Assembly (NCBI RefSeq): GCF_000527175.1
Contig: NZ_AZUR01000001.1
Coordinates: 903,011-967,010, forward strand
Reading direction: 5' to 3'
DNA from: Pseudogulbenkiania sp. MAI-1
Lineage (GTDB): Bacteria > Pseudomonadota > Gammaproteobacteria > Burkholderiales > Chromobacteriaceae
Length of the DNA: 64,000 nt
Notes under the pieces: model-generated
Database searches by the model: none
What the model saw: the letters and a program-made list of their open reading frames with translations, nothing else
Told to the model about the DNA's origin: nothing
Program-made: the position numbers and the translations under genes
In this document: one piece after another, positions 17,163-25,793 of the stretch
Position numbering within the stretch: the stretch's first letter is position 1
How the letters are laid out: every line of letters begins with the position of its first letter

Positions 17163-17168
17163 ATAATA

Positions 17169-17983
17169 GGGGACAGACCACGGCTTTCCGGTTTTCTGCT
17201 AGTCTGGTCCTGTTGATCCTTTCGATGAGCCTCACATGCCACGCCGCCCCCGCCTGGCCCTGCCGGGCGTTCCGCTGCATTTGATCCAGCGCGGCAATAA
17301 CCGCCAAGCCTGTTTCTTTGCCGAGGAGGACTACCGCTTCTATTTGGAGTGGTTAGCCGAATATGCCGGCAAGATCGGCTGCCGCCTCCATACCTATGTG
17401 TTGATGACCAACCACGTGCATCTGCTGATCTCGGCAGATAGCGCGGAGGCGCCGGGTGCCTTGATGAAGGCGCTGGGACAGCGTTATGTGCAGTATGTGA
17501 ATCGCATCTATCGGCGCAGCGGCACCTTGTGGGAAGGTCGCTTCCGCTCCTGCCCGATCCAGGAAGAAGCCTATTTGCTAGCTTGCCAGCGTTACATCGA
17601 ACTCAATCCGGTGCGGGCTGGCATGGTGGAGCATCTCTGGAGAATACTCTTGGTCGAGCTACCTCGCCAACGGGGAGGGTGTAGAGAATGCACTGATCCG
17701 ACCGCACGGGCTGTACGAGGCGTTGGGGCTGGATGCGACGAGTCGGCAGGCTGCTTACCGGGAACTGTTCAGGTACGAATTGGAGCCCGGGCTGGTCGAT
17801 CAGATTCGACGGGCAACCAATGGCAATTTTGTGCTGGGTAACGAACGCTTCGCGGCGGAGGTGGCGGCGGTTATTGGCCAGCGGACGTTACCGGGCAAGT
17901 CGGGGCGACCGCGCAAGGTGGCGGAGCCTAAGTCTGGTAAGCTGTTTGGTGGACCGTGAAGCGGAAAACCGTGGTCTGTCCCC
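17169..17983 (+). mobile_element. RAYT (REP-associated tyrosine transposase) element
   Basis: Inverted ends GGGACAGACCACGGCTTTCC (17170-17189) and its complement at 17963-17982 differ at one position and enclose the transposase gene. The outer bases extend the match to 17169 and 17983. The same ends, slightly diverged, bound the miniature copy at 16803-16917, and a further degraded match is seen near 18507-18578. Confidence 0.75.
17236..17959 (+). pseudogene. RAYT / Y1_Tnp transposase with a frameshift
   Basis: TnpA_REP-type single-strand transposase. The first frame starts MPRRPRLALPGVPLHLIQRG and carries the HUH motif in MTNHVHLLI and the conserved region RYIELNPVRAGMVEH. Near 17634-17637 (GCATCTCTGG) one extra base shifts the frame. 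Translation of the +1-shifted frame resumes without loss as GEYSWSSYLANGEG and continues through LFRYELEPGLVDQIRRATN to TGA at 17959. Restoring that single base gives a full-length RAYT of about 240 residues. It is probably a recent inactivating mutation; a sequencing error or a programmed shift cannot be excluded. Confidence 0.85.
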
Positions 17984-18039
17984 TGTTTTCCCTCTTGTTT
18001 TCCCCGAGCAGATGCATAATCAATAGAGAGGTATTTGTT

Positions 18040-18375
18040 TTGTTAAAAGAACAGTTCCTTGAGTACCTGCAAGCCTACTCTCAAAAAGACATTAATAAAA
18101 TCTCGGACATGTTAGCCGAAGGCATAACCCTTCGAGACTGGAAAATATCCGTTTCCGGCAAAGCGGCCGCCATCAATGAAACAGTGAAGAACTTTTCTTC
18201 TGCAGAGTCAATAAAAATCGAAACATTACATACTTATGAATCAGACCACTCCGTTGCAGGCGAGTTGAAAATCACCGTTAACGGAAGTGAGATTCTTTAT
18301 GTTGTTGATGTGATTTCATTTGACGCATCCAGAAAAATTAAATCCATTCGAGCTTACTTGGGCAGGCCAGATTAA
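18040..18375 (+). CDS. NTF2 / SnoaL-like small protein
   Basis: A 111-residue protein with the cone-shaped SnoaL/NTF2 pattern: an N-terminal helix (LKEQFLEYLQAYSQKDINKI), then a predominantly beta C-terminal half ending IKSIRAYLGRPD. The probable start is TTG 18040, with GAGAGG eight bases upstream. The frame is open further 5', but that part is the right end of the RAYT element. It is AT-rich like the other island genes. The ligand is unknown and no partner is evident. Confidence 0.6.
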   Translation: MLKEQFLEYLQAYSQKDINKISDMLAEGITLRDWKISVSGKAAAINETVKNFSSAESIKIETLHTYESDHSVAGELKITVNGSEILYVVDVISFDASRKIKSIRAYLGRPD

Positions 18376-18522
18376 ATAAAATGGCTCAAAATCTTTTTTC
18401 ATTGAGCCGGAACCGCCTGTGCAACATGATGCATTTAGGGTAAGCGCCTGCGGCTGGGAGTCAGGTGAGGAAATGGCGAAAGCCAAGGAAGAAACCATTC
18501 AGTGGTAAAACCGGGTCTGTCT

Positions 18523-18561
18523 CCGGTTTTCGTCCCCGGTTTTCGCTCCCGGTTTTCGTCC
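18523..18561. repeat. Three 13-bp tandem repeats (CCGGTTTTCG type)
   Basis: The units CCGGTTTTCGTCC, CCGGTTTTCGCTC and CCGGTTTTCGTCC are consecutive. They follow GGGTCTGTCTCCGG and precede GCCCAGACCAC, which look like degraded ends of the RAYT family. The 256-base gap 18376-18631 holds no confident gene. Confidence 0.7.
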
Positions 18562-18631
18562 TGACGAGCCCAGACCACTCTTCCTGTTCCTGTGGCGATG
18601 TTCAACGATTAGGCCGCAAAAAGTACAAACC

Positions 18632-19111
18632 ATGAGCACTTCCAAACCCTTGACTGCAATCCAGGCCGACGAGGTCGCCCCTCGCACCAAGCCCTCGAAT
18701 TACCCCGAACCATTTGCCTCCCTGATGAATGGGAGAGAAAAACGGCAGCTTGGCGATGTCTTTGGCTTAACCAACTTTGGCGTCAACCTGACCCGTCTCG
18801 CCCCGAACTCCATCTCCGCTCTTCGCCACAGCCACACCAGACAAGACGAATTCATCTACATCCTCAGCGGCCATCCGACACTTCGCACAGACGAGGGCGA
18901 TATCCGGCTTGCTCCCGGCATGTGCGCTGGCTTCAAGGCCGGCACAGGCAACGCCCACCACTTGGTTAACGACACCTCCGAAGTGGTCGTATATCTTGAG
19001 ATCGGCGATAGAACGCCAGGAGATCAGGCAGCGTACCCCGACGATGATATTCAAGCCGAGCTGAAGGATGGCGAATGGCACTTCAGCCACAAGGACGGGA
19101 CGCCTTACTGA
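18632..19111 (+). CDS. Cupin-domain protein
   Basis: Soluble 159-residue protein with one cupin barrel (about residues 45-130). Motif 1 is visible as LRHSHTRQDEFIYILSGHPT and motif 2 around GNAHHLVNDT; these histidines and the glutamate usually bind a metal. The C-terminus ends in the KDGTPY-type tail seen in single-domain bacterial cupins. GC content returns to backbone level here, so the island ends upstream. The substrate is unknown. Confidence 0.85.
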   Translation: MSTSKPLTAIQADEVAPRTKPSNYPEPFASLMNGREKRQLGDVFGLTNFGVNLTRLAPNSISALRHSHTRQDEFIYILSGHPTLRTDEGDIRLAPGMCAGFKAGTGNAHHLVNDTSEVVVYLEIGDRTPGDQAAYPDDDIQAELKDGEWHFSHKDGTPY

Positions 19112-19298
19112 TGCGTCAACCACGGCATGGATTCGTTTGCTCGCGTGACTCGGGCCGGCTAATGGGTGCCCCCGGTTTTCCCGGTTTTTGTAAAATGACG
19201 TTTGAGTTTTATGTTGATGGGATGGTAGGGTGGTGGCAAGATGGCGTTTCGATACTGCGTCGAAACATTCATTGACTTGCCACACCGAGGGGAAACTC

Positions 19299-19676
19299 AT
19301 GGGGAAACAGAAAGCGACTCTGCTTGGCGCCATGCTCATGGTCGCATTGACTTCGGGCTGTGCTTCTTACCGCACCAGCTCGAACATTGAGACGAAAACG
19401 CCGGCGAGCCTTGCCGCCGACACCAAGGTCATCATCTCCGAAGACTCGCTGCCGAATAAGAAATACACGGCAGTCGGCCCGATCGAAGTCAGCATCAAGA
19501 AGTTGACGGCATTCCATAAGAATCCGACCAGAGAACAAGCTAACGAGGCATTATCCGAGAAAGCCCGGGTAATCGGTGCCGATGCGGTCGTCAACGTAAC
19601 GTATAAGAGCGGCATCGGCTTCACGACGTGGGGCTACATGGATGCCAAGGGGATGGGCGTCAAGCTGGCCGAGTAG
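19299..19676 (+). CDS. Small outer-membrane-type lipoprotein, hypothetical
   Basis: A 125-residue protein with a signal peptide and lipobox LTSGC, so Cys21 would be lipidated. The mature part contains EKARVIGADAVVNVTYKSG, a segment seen in small heavy-metal-binding/YbjQ-like or DUF4156-type lipoproteins; the assignment is tentative. The ATG at 19299 has GGGGAAA upstream. A GC-rich 10-bp hairpin without a T-run (19696-19729) follows. The 187-base gap before it (19112-19298) shows nothing definite. Confidence 0.75.
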   Translation: MGKQKATLLGAMLMVALTSGCASYRTSSNIETKTPASLAADTKVIISEDSLPNKKYTAVGPIEVSIKKLTAFHKNPTREQANEALSEKARVIGADAVVNVTYKSGIGFTTWGYMDAKGMGVKLAE

Positions 19677-19754
19677 AGACTACATTCGACATGCCGCTCC
19701 GGCGGATGGCCTGATCTGGCCGCCGGAGCCTCTCAATATGTCCAAGGAATCTCC

Positions 19755-20366
19755 ATGAAGCTTTATTCGCTCTTTCTGCTGATGGCCACTGCCACGGTGT
19801 TCAGTCCCGGCCCTGGTGTCGTCATGACGCTCAGCAATGCCCTGCGCTATGGCATGCGCGGCACCTTTGGCGGCATCCTGGGGATTGCTTGTGGTGCGCT
19901 GGCGGTCGCGGCGATTTCGGCCACCAGTCTCGGGGTACTGCTTGCCGCTTCGGCGCTGGCTTTTACCGTCCTCAAGCTCATCGGTGCCGCTTATCTCATC
20001 TATCTCGGTATTCGGCTGTGGCGGGCACCCCCTTTCCGGTTCGCGGAGCAGTCGGTGCACGAGGCGAGTTTCGGCAAACGCTTTCTCGAAGGACTGTCCC
20101 TGCAACTCACCAATCCCAAGGCGATTTTCTTCTTCCTCTCGGTGTTTCCCCAGTTCATCGATCCGGCTAGGAGTTACCCGATTCAGTTCGCCACGCTGGT
20201 GCTGACCTACAGTGTTCTGGTTGTCGTCATTCACTGCAGTTACGCGTTGTTTGCCAAGCGTGCCAAAGGCTGGCTGGTGTCCGATCGCGGAGGCCGTATG
20301 GTCAACAAGGCGGCGGGAGTGACGTTCGTGTGTTTCGGCGCCGCGCTGGCGACGGCGAAGCGTTGA
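19755..20366 (+). CDS. LysE/RhtB-family amino-acid exporter
   Basis: Inner-membrane protein of 203 residues with about six hydrophobic segments. The N-terminal signature SPGPGVVMTLSNALRYGMRG and the conserved LTNPKAIFFFLSVFPQFI are diagnostic of the LysE/RhtB translocators, which export amino acids or related solutes. AAGGAATC precedes the ATG. There is no adjacent regulator. The substrate is not predictable. Confidence 0.9.
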   Translation: MKLYSLFLLMATATVFSPGPGVVMTLSNALRYGMRGTFGGILGIACGALAVAAISATSLGVLLAASALAFTVLKLIGAAYLIYLGIRLWRAPPFRFAEQSVHEASFGKRFLEGLSLQLTNPKAIFFFLSVFPQFIDPARSYPIQFATLVLTYSVLVVVIHCSYALFAKRAKGWLVSDRGGRMVNKAAGVTFVCFGAALATAKR

Positions 20367-20505
20367 TACACCGCTCCCTTGCTGTCTCGGCTTAAGAGAG
20401 GTGAGGTGGCAGTGAGATGTTTCGACGGCGCTCTCCTTGCCGCAGCGGTCTAAGCTGGTAGTCATGGCGACTCGACCATGATGGGAGCAAAAAAGGAGAC
20501 GTTCC

Positions 20506-21009
20506 ATGGCAAGCATCCAACGGATCACCCCCTGCCTGTGGTTCGACGATCAGGCCGAACAAGCGGCGGGGTTCTATACCGCCATCTTCAAGAACTCCCG
20601 GATCGTCGGTCTGACCCGCTACGGCGAGGCGGGGTATGAGATCCACGGCAGGCCGGCGGGGTCGGTCTTGACCGTGGAGTTCGAGCTGGATGGGCAGGCC
20701 TTTACCGCCCTCAACGGCGGGCCGGTGTTCACCTTCAACGAGGCCGTGTCGTTCCAGGTCAATTGCGAGACACAGGAAGAGGTGGACTACTACTGGGAGA
20801 AGCTGTCCGTCGGCGGAGATGAGGCGGCGCAGCAGTGCGGCTGGCTCAAGGACAAATACGGCGTGTCCTGGCAGGTGGTGCCGACTGCGCTGCCCAAGAT
20901 GCTCGCCGATGCCGATTATGCAAAATCCGAGCGTGTCATGACTGCCCTGCTGCAGATGAAGAAGCTCGACATCGCCGCCTTGCAGCGGGCCTACGACGGG
21001 GCGGCTTGA
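20506..21009 (+). CDS. VOC-superfamily protein, PhnB-like
   Basis: A 167-residue glyoxalase/VOC-fold protein of the PhnB ('3-demethylubiquinone-9 3-methyltransferase'-labelled) group. It begins IQRITPCLWFDDQAEQAAGF and has NGGPVFTFNEAVSFQVNC and CGWLKDKYGVSWQVVP. Members are usually metal-binding with unknown chemistry; the methyltransferase label is historic. The ribosome site AAGGAGA is good. The gene stands in a row of single small stress-type genes. Confidence 0.88.
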   Translation: MASIQRITPCLWFDDQAEQAAGFYTAIFKNSRIVGLTRYGEAGYEIHGRPAGSVLTVEFELDGQAFTALNGGPVFTFNEAVSFQVNCETQEEVDYYWEKLSVGGDEAAQQCGWLKDKYGVSWQVVPTALPKMLADADYAKSERVMTALLQMKKLDIAALQRAYDGAA

Positions 21010-21138
21010 TCCGCTGGCGGCAGCCTGCTGCCGGTACGGGCAGGACGATGGAATAGCGGCTACACTAGCCTGCCCAGCGGTTGACGGAGGCTGAACGGAG
21101 TCGACCGCCGATCGTGCATTTTCATTCAGGAGCAGAGA

Positions 21139-21612
21139 ATGGCCCAGTACAGCGCCGAAGTGCTTTGGCTGCGCGGCGAGCAGGATTTCCTAAGTAATCG
21201 CTACAGCCGCCGGCATCTGCTGCGTTTCGATGGCGGCGTAGAGGTGCCAGGTTCGTCATCCCCGCACGTCGTTCCCGTGCCGATGTCCGATGCCTCGGCC
21301 GTCGACCCGGAGGAGGCCTTCGTGGCGTCGTTGTCGAGCTGCCACATGCTGTGGTTCCTGTCGATCGCGGCCAAGCGCAAGTTCTGTGTCGAGCGCTATT
21401 TCGATGCCGCCGTCGGCGTGATGGAGAAGAACGCAGCCGGCAAGATGGCGATGACCGTCGTCACGCTACGGCCGGAGGTGACGTTCTCAGGGGAGCGTAT
21501 CCCCACGCGTCAGGAACTCGACGCGATGCATCACGAAGCGCATGAGGAGTGTTTCATCGCCAACTCGGTCAAGACCGAGGTGCGTTGCGAGCCGGTGTAC
21601 GGGGAACTCTGA
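21139..21612 (+). CDS. OsmC-family peroxide-resistance protein
   Basis: A 157-residue OsmC/Ohr-fold protein. The two reactive cysteines are in SLSSCHMLWFL and HEECFIANSVKT, which matches the thiol-peroxidase pair of OsmC rather than the Ohr sequence context. It is expected to reduce organic hydroperoxides in the cytoplasm. CAGGAG lies upstream of the ATG. Confidence 0.9.
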   Translation: MAQYSAEVLWLRGEQDFLSNRYSRRHLLRFDGGVEVPGSSSPHVVPVPMSDASAVDPEEAFVASLSSCHMLWFLSIAAKRKFCVERYFDAAVGVMEKNAAGKMAMTVVTLRPEVTFSGERIPTRQELDAMHHEAHEECFIANSVKTEVRCEPVYGEL

Positions 21613-21670
21613 GCTGGCGTGGTCGCAGAGTGCGCAGCCACCAGCAATCCTCAAGAGCAGGAGGGAAACC

Positions 21671-22084
21671 ATGAAACCACGTATCAGCATGATTACGCTG
21701 GGTGTCGGCGATCTCGACCGCGCCACCCGGTTCTACGAACAGGGGCTGGGCCTGCCGCGCTATCCGATGGAGGCGGCCGGCGTCGCTTTCTTTGCGCTTG
21801 AAGGCACCTGGCTGGCCCTGTATCCGTGGTCGGCGCTGGCCGAAGACGCCACCGTGCCGGCCGAAGGCAGCGGGTTTCGCGGCACAGCCCTGGCCCACAA
21901 TGTGTCGTCGCGGGAGGAGGTGGATCTGGTGATGGCGCAGGCGGTGAATGCCGGGGCGCGCGTGGTGAAACCGGCGCAAGATGCCTTTTGGGGCGGCTAT
22001 AGTGGTTACTTTGCCGATCCGGAGGGTCATCTCTGGGAAGTGGCGTGGAACCCGTTCATGGCGATCGGCCCGCAGGATGAGTAA
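21671..22084 (+). CDS. VOC-family (glyoxalase/bleomycin-resistance-like) protein
   Basis: A 137-residue VOC protein: ISMITLGVGDLDRATRFYEQ at the start and GYSGYFADPEGHLWEVAWNP at the end, the standard pattern of paired beta-alpha-beta modules. The ATG at 21671 has GGAGGGAAA upstream; an upstream in-frame extension overlapping the osmC gene is unlikely. Its substrate is unknown. Confidence 0.88.
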   Translation: MKPRISMITLGVGDLDRATRFYEQGLGLPRYPMEAAGVAFFALEGTWLALYPWSALAEDATVPAEGSGFRGTALAHNVSSREEVDLVMAQAVNAGARVVKPAQDAFWGGYSGYFADPEGHLWEVAWNPFMAIGPQDE

Positions 22085-22116
22085 GCGGGATCCGAGCGCA
22101 TCACGCGGAGGGGACG

Positions 22117-22188
22117 ATGCGCATTGAACCGCTGGCCGATCACCGGCACCTGATCGCCGAGATCGCGGCCTTGCTCCATGTCTTGTGA
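22117..22188 (+). pseudogene. GNAT acetyltransferase N-terminal stub
   Basis: A well-placed GGAGGGG ribosome site and ATG lead into MRIEPLADHRHLIAEIAALL, then HVL and TGA. This resembles the opening of GNAT acetyltransferases (I-x-P-L-A-D-H-x-x-L-I). Only 23 codons remain, so the gene appears to have lost the rest. It could instead be a genuine tiny peptide. Confidence 0.35.
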
Positions 22189-22242
22189 TGCCGCGTGCCG
22201 CGGCCATGAGCCTACAGTATTGAACAGTTAAGGAGTCCCATC

Positions 22243-22590
22243 ATGATGTACCGTGGAAGCTGTCATTGCGGGCGGATCGCGTTCGAAGTGGAAGGCGATC
22301 TCACCCAGGCCATGGACTGCAACTGTTCGATCTGCCGTCGCAAGGGCTCGCTGATGTGGTTCGTGCCGCGCCAGCAGCTGCGCCTGCTGACGCCGGAAGC
22401 GGATATGAGTACCTACACCTTCAACAAGCATGTCATCCAGCATCATTTCTGCCCGGTCTGCGGCATCCATCCCTTCGGTGAGGGGCGCGACCCGGCGGGG
22501 AACGCCATGGCAGCGGTCAACGTGCGCTGTCTCGATGACGTCGATCTGGATGCGTTGCCGGTCAAGCACTTCGACGGGCGCGCGTTATGA
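22243..22590 (+). CDS. GFA / CENP-V-like zinc protein
   Basis: A 115-residue Zn-binding protein of the glutathione-dependent formaldehyde-activating (GFA, Mss4-fold) family. Zinc-ligand cysteines are in GSCHCGRIAFE, CNCSICRRKG and FCPVCGIHPFG. Most family members are not proven formaldehyde enzymes. It sits 37 bases upstream of the DUF488 gene and may be cotranscribed with it. Confidence 0.9.
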   Translation: MMYRGSCHCGRIAFEVEGDLTQAMDCNCSICRRKGSLMWFVPRQQLRLLTPEADMSTYTFNKHVIQHHFCPVCGIHPFGEGRDPAGNAMAAVNVRCLDDVDLDALPVKHFDGRAL

Positions 22591-22627
22591 GCGTCTGATC
22601 CAGGAAAGGATGAAGGGGGGAGCGAGG

Positions 22628-23014
22628 ATGCCGGTGTATATCGTCAGGTTGGGCAGCGAGCGGCTGGACGGCGAGGGGTTGCGTATTGGCACGGTGCGGC
22701 GTCCTCCACGCGGGGTGCCGAAGAGTGAATTCTCGACCCAGAACTGGTACGACGTGTGGTATCCGAACCTGGCGCCCAGCGCGGAGACGGTGAAGATGGC
22801 GCAGCAGGCCAAGACGGAGCGGGACTGGGCGGCTTTCATCAAGCAGTACCGCGCCGAGATGGCGACACCGGACAACAGCCGCACGCTCGACTTGCTGGCG
22901 GCGCTGTCGCACCAGAGCAGCTTTTCCGTGGGCTGTTACTGTGCCGAGGAGGCGCATTGCCACCGCTCGGTGCTGCGCGTCCTGCTCGCCGAACGCGGCG
23001 CGGACGTGCGTTGA
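22628..23014 (+). CDS. DUF488 family protein
   Basis: A 128-residue protein of the DUF488 family: RPPRGVPKSEFSTQNWYDVWYP, then the terminal CYCAEEAHCHRSVLRVLL with the usual cysteine/histidine pattern. The start at 22628 (GAGCGAGG upstream) is preferred; an in-frame ATG at 22610 is possible. The function is unknown. Confidence 0.85.
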   Translation: MPVYIVRLGSERLDGEGLRIGTVRRPPRGVPKSEFSTQNWYDVWYPNLAPSAETVKMAQQAKTERDWAAFIKQYRAEMATPDNSRTLDLLAALSHQSSFSVGCYCAEEAHCHRSVLRVLLAERGADVR

Positions 23015-23056
23015 GGCTCAGTATTGGGTGAAGACCATCCGTGGCTCGGTGAGGCC

Positions 23057-23953
23057 TCAGGCCGCCGGGGCCAGGCTGGCCAGATAGTCGGCGACTTCCT
23101 CCTCGATCCAGGCGGTGAAATCGCGCTGCTTGGTCTGCGAATTCTCACGCTGTGGCCAGACCAGCCAGTGCGGGTAGGGGTAGGGCACGCGGATATCGGT
23201 CAATTGCACCAGTTCCCCGCGCTGTAGCGCGTCGTGCGCCAGGCTACGCCGCTCCAGCGCCACGCCCATGCCGAGGCGTACCGCTTCCAGCACCAGGTTG
23301 GAGTCGTTGATCCACAGTCCGGCGTTGCCCGGTTCCTCCACCCCGGCGACGTTGCACCAAGGTAGCCACGATTCCACCGTGCGCACGATGGGGCCGGCGA
23401 CAATTTCCTGCGGGGTCTGCGGCAGGCGGCCACCGTTGAAGGACGGTGAGGCCACCACCACCAGTTCATCGTCGAACAGCCTTTTTTGCGCCAGCCCTTC
23501 CCAGCCGCCCTGGCCCATGCGCACGCCGATGTCGACCAGTCCCTGGCGCAGGTCCTGGATGTCGAGACTGGCGCGTAGGCTGACGCGGTAATGCGGGTGG
23601 CGGGCGTAGAAGCGGGGCAGGCGCGGTAGCAGCCAGTGCTTCCCGAACGAGGGCAGCACCGCGACCACCACTTCGTCCACGCGCGGCCGGGCACGCACCA
23701 GCCGTGTGGCCTCGGTGATTTCCCCCAGCCCGATACGGATCTGCAGCGCGTACAGCCGGCCGTCCTCGCTCAGGCGCAGGCCGCGCCCCTCGCGGGTGAA
23801 CAGTGGGGTGCCGAGCAGATCTTCCAGCTGTTTTATCTGCTGGCTGATGGCCGAGTGGGTGACGTGCAGTTCGGCTGCCGCCAGCGTGATGCTGCCCAGG
23901 CGGGCCACGGCTTCGAAACTGCGCAGGGCGGGAAGGGGGGGAAGTGTGCTCAT
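23057..23953 (-). CDS. LysR-family transcriptional regulator
   Basis: A 298-residue LTTR with the GcvA-like N-terminus: LPALRSFEAVARLGSITLAA, LHVTHSAISQQIKQLEDLLG (recognition helix) and the effector domain from about residue 90. It is divergent from the DUF2917 gene, with a 95-base AT-rich shared promoter region, a common arrangement in Betaproteobacteria that suggests control of the DUF2917-GST unit. Confidence 0.9.
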   Translation of the reverse strand: MSTLPPLPALRSFEAVARLGSITLAAAELHVTHSAISQQIKQLEDLLGTPLFTREGRGLRLSEDGRLYALQIRIGLGEITEATRLVRARPRVDEVVVAVLPSFGKHWLLPRLPRFYARHPHYRVSLRASLDIQDLRQGLVDIGVRMGQGGWEGLAQKRLFDDELVVVASPSFNGGRLPQTPQEIVAGPIVRTVESWLPWCNVAGVEEPGNAGLWINDSNLVLEAVRLGMGVALERRSLAHDALQRGELVQLTDIRVPYPYPHWLVWPQRENSQTKQRDFTAWIEEEVADYLASLAPAA

Positions 23954-24048
23954 GTAAGTAAAATTAACACAAACGACAAATAAATATCGATTTTTTCTGG
24001 CTCTTCAAATGCTTATAGTAAACCCAGATAGTCAACAGGAGAGTCATC

Positions 24049-24342
24049 ATGCAACACCAGTTACGCGTCGAATTGGCCAGCCATGAAGTCTTGGTGATCG
24101 AGCTGCCGTCTGCCGCGCAGGTCCGCGCGGTGTCCGGCACGCATTGGCTGACGGTGGATGGGCTGGACGTCTGCCTGGCACCGGGTGAGCGGGAAACCAT
24201 CCCGGCCGGCAAGGTTCTGGCCGAAGGGCATGGTCTGCTGGAGTTTTCCAAGCCTGCGGCACAGCCGAGCCAGGGCCTTGGCCGCCGCTTGTTGGGCCGT
24301 TCCGGGCAAGGCGCTATGCTGTTGGGTAAAGTGTGCTTCTAA
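24049..24342 (+). CDS. DUF2917 family protein
   Basis: A 97-residue cupin-like small protein; LASHEVLVIELPSAAQVRAV, GTHWLTVDGLDVCLAPGE and IPAGKVLAEGHGLLEF fit DUF2917. The function is unknown. The GST gene begins 14 bases after its stop, so the two form an operon. A possible -10 (TATAGT, 24014-24019) lies 30 bases upstream of the start. Confidence 0.85.
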   Translation: MQHQLRVELASHEVLVIELPSAAQVRAVSGTHWLTVDGLDVCLAPGERETIPAGKVLAEGHGLLEFSKPAAQPSQGLGRRLLGRSGQGAMLLGKVCF

Positions 24343-24356
24343 ACAGGAGGAAGACG

Positions 24357-24971
24357 ATGCAATTGATCGGCATGCTGGATTCGCCCTACGTGCGCCGGGT
24401 GGCCATCTCGCTGCGGCTGTTGGGCGTTCCGTTCGAGCACCACGCCGTGTCGGTGTTCCGCACCTTCGAGCAGTTCCGTCAGATCAACCCGGTGGTGAAG
24501 GCCCCGACCCTGGTTTGCGACGACGGCGCGGTGCTGATGGATTCGACGTTGATTCTCGACTACGTCGAAACCTGCGTCGCGTCGGGCAGGAGCCTGATGC
24601 CCGGTGGGCGGGCCGAACGCCAGCATGCCTTGCGCCTGATCGGTCTGGCGCTGGCGGCTTGCGAGAAGAGCGTGCAGATCGTCTACGAGCGCCAGTTGCG
24701 ACCGGCCGAGAAGCGGCACCAGCCTTGGCTGGAACGGGTCGAGGGCCAGTTGCTGGCGGCCTACGGCGAGCTGGAGCGCGAGCTGGCGCGTACTCCGCTC
24801 GCCGTCAGCGAGGAGGGCATCGACCAGGCCGGCGTCACCACGGCGGTGGCGTGGGGTTTTACCCAGCTGATGCTGGCGGATGTCGTCAAGGCGGCGGATT
24901 TTCCGCTGCTGCAGGCGTTCAGCGCGCAGGCCGAGCAATTGCCGGCCTTCGTCGCCCTCCCTCCCGCCTGA
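24357..24971 (+). CDS. Glutathione S-transferase family protein
   Basis: A 204-residue soluble GST. The thioredoxin-like N-terminal domain begins MQLIGMLDSPYVRRVAISLR, with the catalytic serine probably in DSPYVRR, and contains VKAPTLV (cis-proline) and MDSTLILDYV. A helical C-terminal domain follows (about 85-200). AGGAGGAAG gives a strong start at 24357. It is cotranscribed with the DUF2917 gene. Confidence 0.9.
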   Translation: MQLIGMLDSPYVRRVAISLRLLGVPFEHHAVSVFRTFEQFRQINPVVKAPTLVCDDGAVLMDSTLILDYVETCVASGRSLMPGGRAERQHALRLIGLALAACEKSVQIVYERQLRPAEKRHQPWLERVEGQLLAAYGELERELARTPLAVSEEGIDQAGVTTAVAWGFTQLMLADVVKAADFPLLQAFSAQAEQLPAFVALPPA

Positions 24972-25130
24972 GCCTCCCGATACGGCGGGCTAGCCTTCCG
25001 GCCAGTCGAACGCCGGCGGCGGGCGGCCGGTTTCCGCAGGCTTTCAGGCCGCAGATGAACACCGGCCAGCCTTGCCGCCCGCCATCGCCTACTCTTAAAA
25101 CTTCCCCACGAAGCGAACAGGAGGGCGATG

Positions 25131-25595
25131 ATGGCAAGCCAGGTCAATCCCATTCCCGCCGGCTATCCCGGCGTGACTCCCTATCTGACGGTGCGCGATG
25201 CCGCCGCCGCCATCGATTTCTACTGTCAGGCGTTCGGCGCCAGCGAGATCATGCGGGTGGCGATGGGCGGCAAGATCGGCCATGCCGAGCTGAAGGTCGG
25301 CGAGGCGCCGCTGATGCTGTCGGACGAGTTTCCCGAGATGGGGGCGCTCGGACCGCAGTCGGAGGCACAGCCGCCGGTGTGCCTTCATCTCTACGTGGCA
25401 GACGTCGATGCCGTGGTGGCGCGCGCCGTGACGGCCGGGGCGACGCTGTTGCGCGAGGTGGAGAACATGTTCTACGGCGACCGCGCCGGCAAGCTGCGCG
25501 ACCCGTTCGGCCACGTCTGGTGGCTGTCGTCACACGTCGAGGACGTGTCACCGGACGAGGTCCAGCGCCGCGCCGCCGCGATGTTCGGTGGTTGA
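25131..25595 (+). CDS. VOC-family protein, PhnB-like
   Basis: A 154-residue VOC protein: YPGVTPYLTVRDAAAAIDFY, GHAELKVGEAPLMLSDEFPE and the final DPFGHVWWLSSHVEDVSPDE. This 'YPxVTPYLxVxDAAxAIDFY' type is often annotated as glyoxalase/PhnB. The second of two adjacent ATGs is used because AGGAGGG is then five bases away. It is the third VOC gene within 5 kb but in a different subgroup from the other two. Confidence 0.88.
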   Translation: MASQVNPIPAGYPGVTPYLTVRDAAAAIDFYCQAFGASEIMRVAMGGKIGHAELKVGEAPLMLSDEFPEMGALGPQSEAQPPVCLHLYVADVDAVVARAVTAGATLLREVENMFYGDRAGKLRDPFGHVWWLSSHVEDVSPDEVQRRAAAMFGG

Positions 25596-25793
25596 ATACC
25601 GGGATGAACGGATTGAGGCCGCCAGGTGTGGCCGCCCGACTTCCGGTTTACGCCTCGGCCTTGCCGGGCTGTTCCCGGCGATGGGACCACAATAGTAGCT
25701 ATAACTCAGTTACGGGGAGGGAGGTCTGCGCCGCCGACGGAATTGCCGTGAGATTCGCCGGCGAGCTCCCCCCGCAGCGTCTACGGAGTGGTC

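Noticed and set aside
18383..18513. Possible C-terminal gene fragment reading FRVSACGWESGEEMAKAKEE
   Set aside because: About 40 open codons without a start, ribosome site or recognised family; too short to call.
19075..19275. Small open frame between the cupin and lipoprotein genes
   Set aside because: It overlaps the cupin gene end, has no ribosome site and no recognisable sequence.
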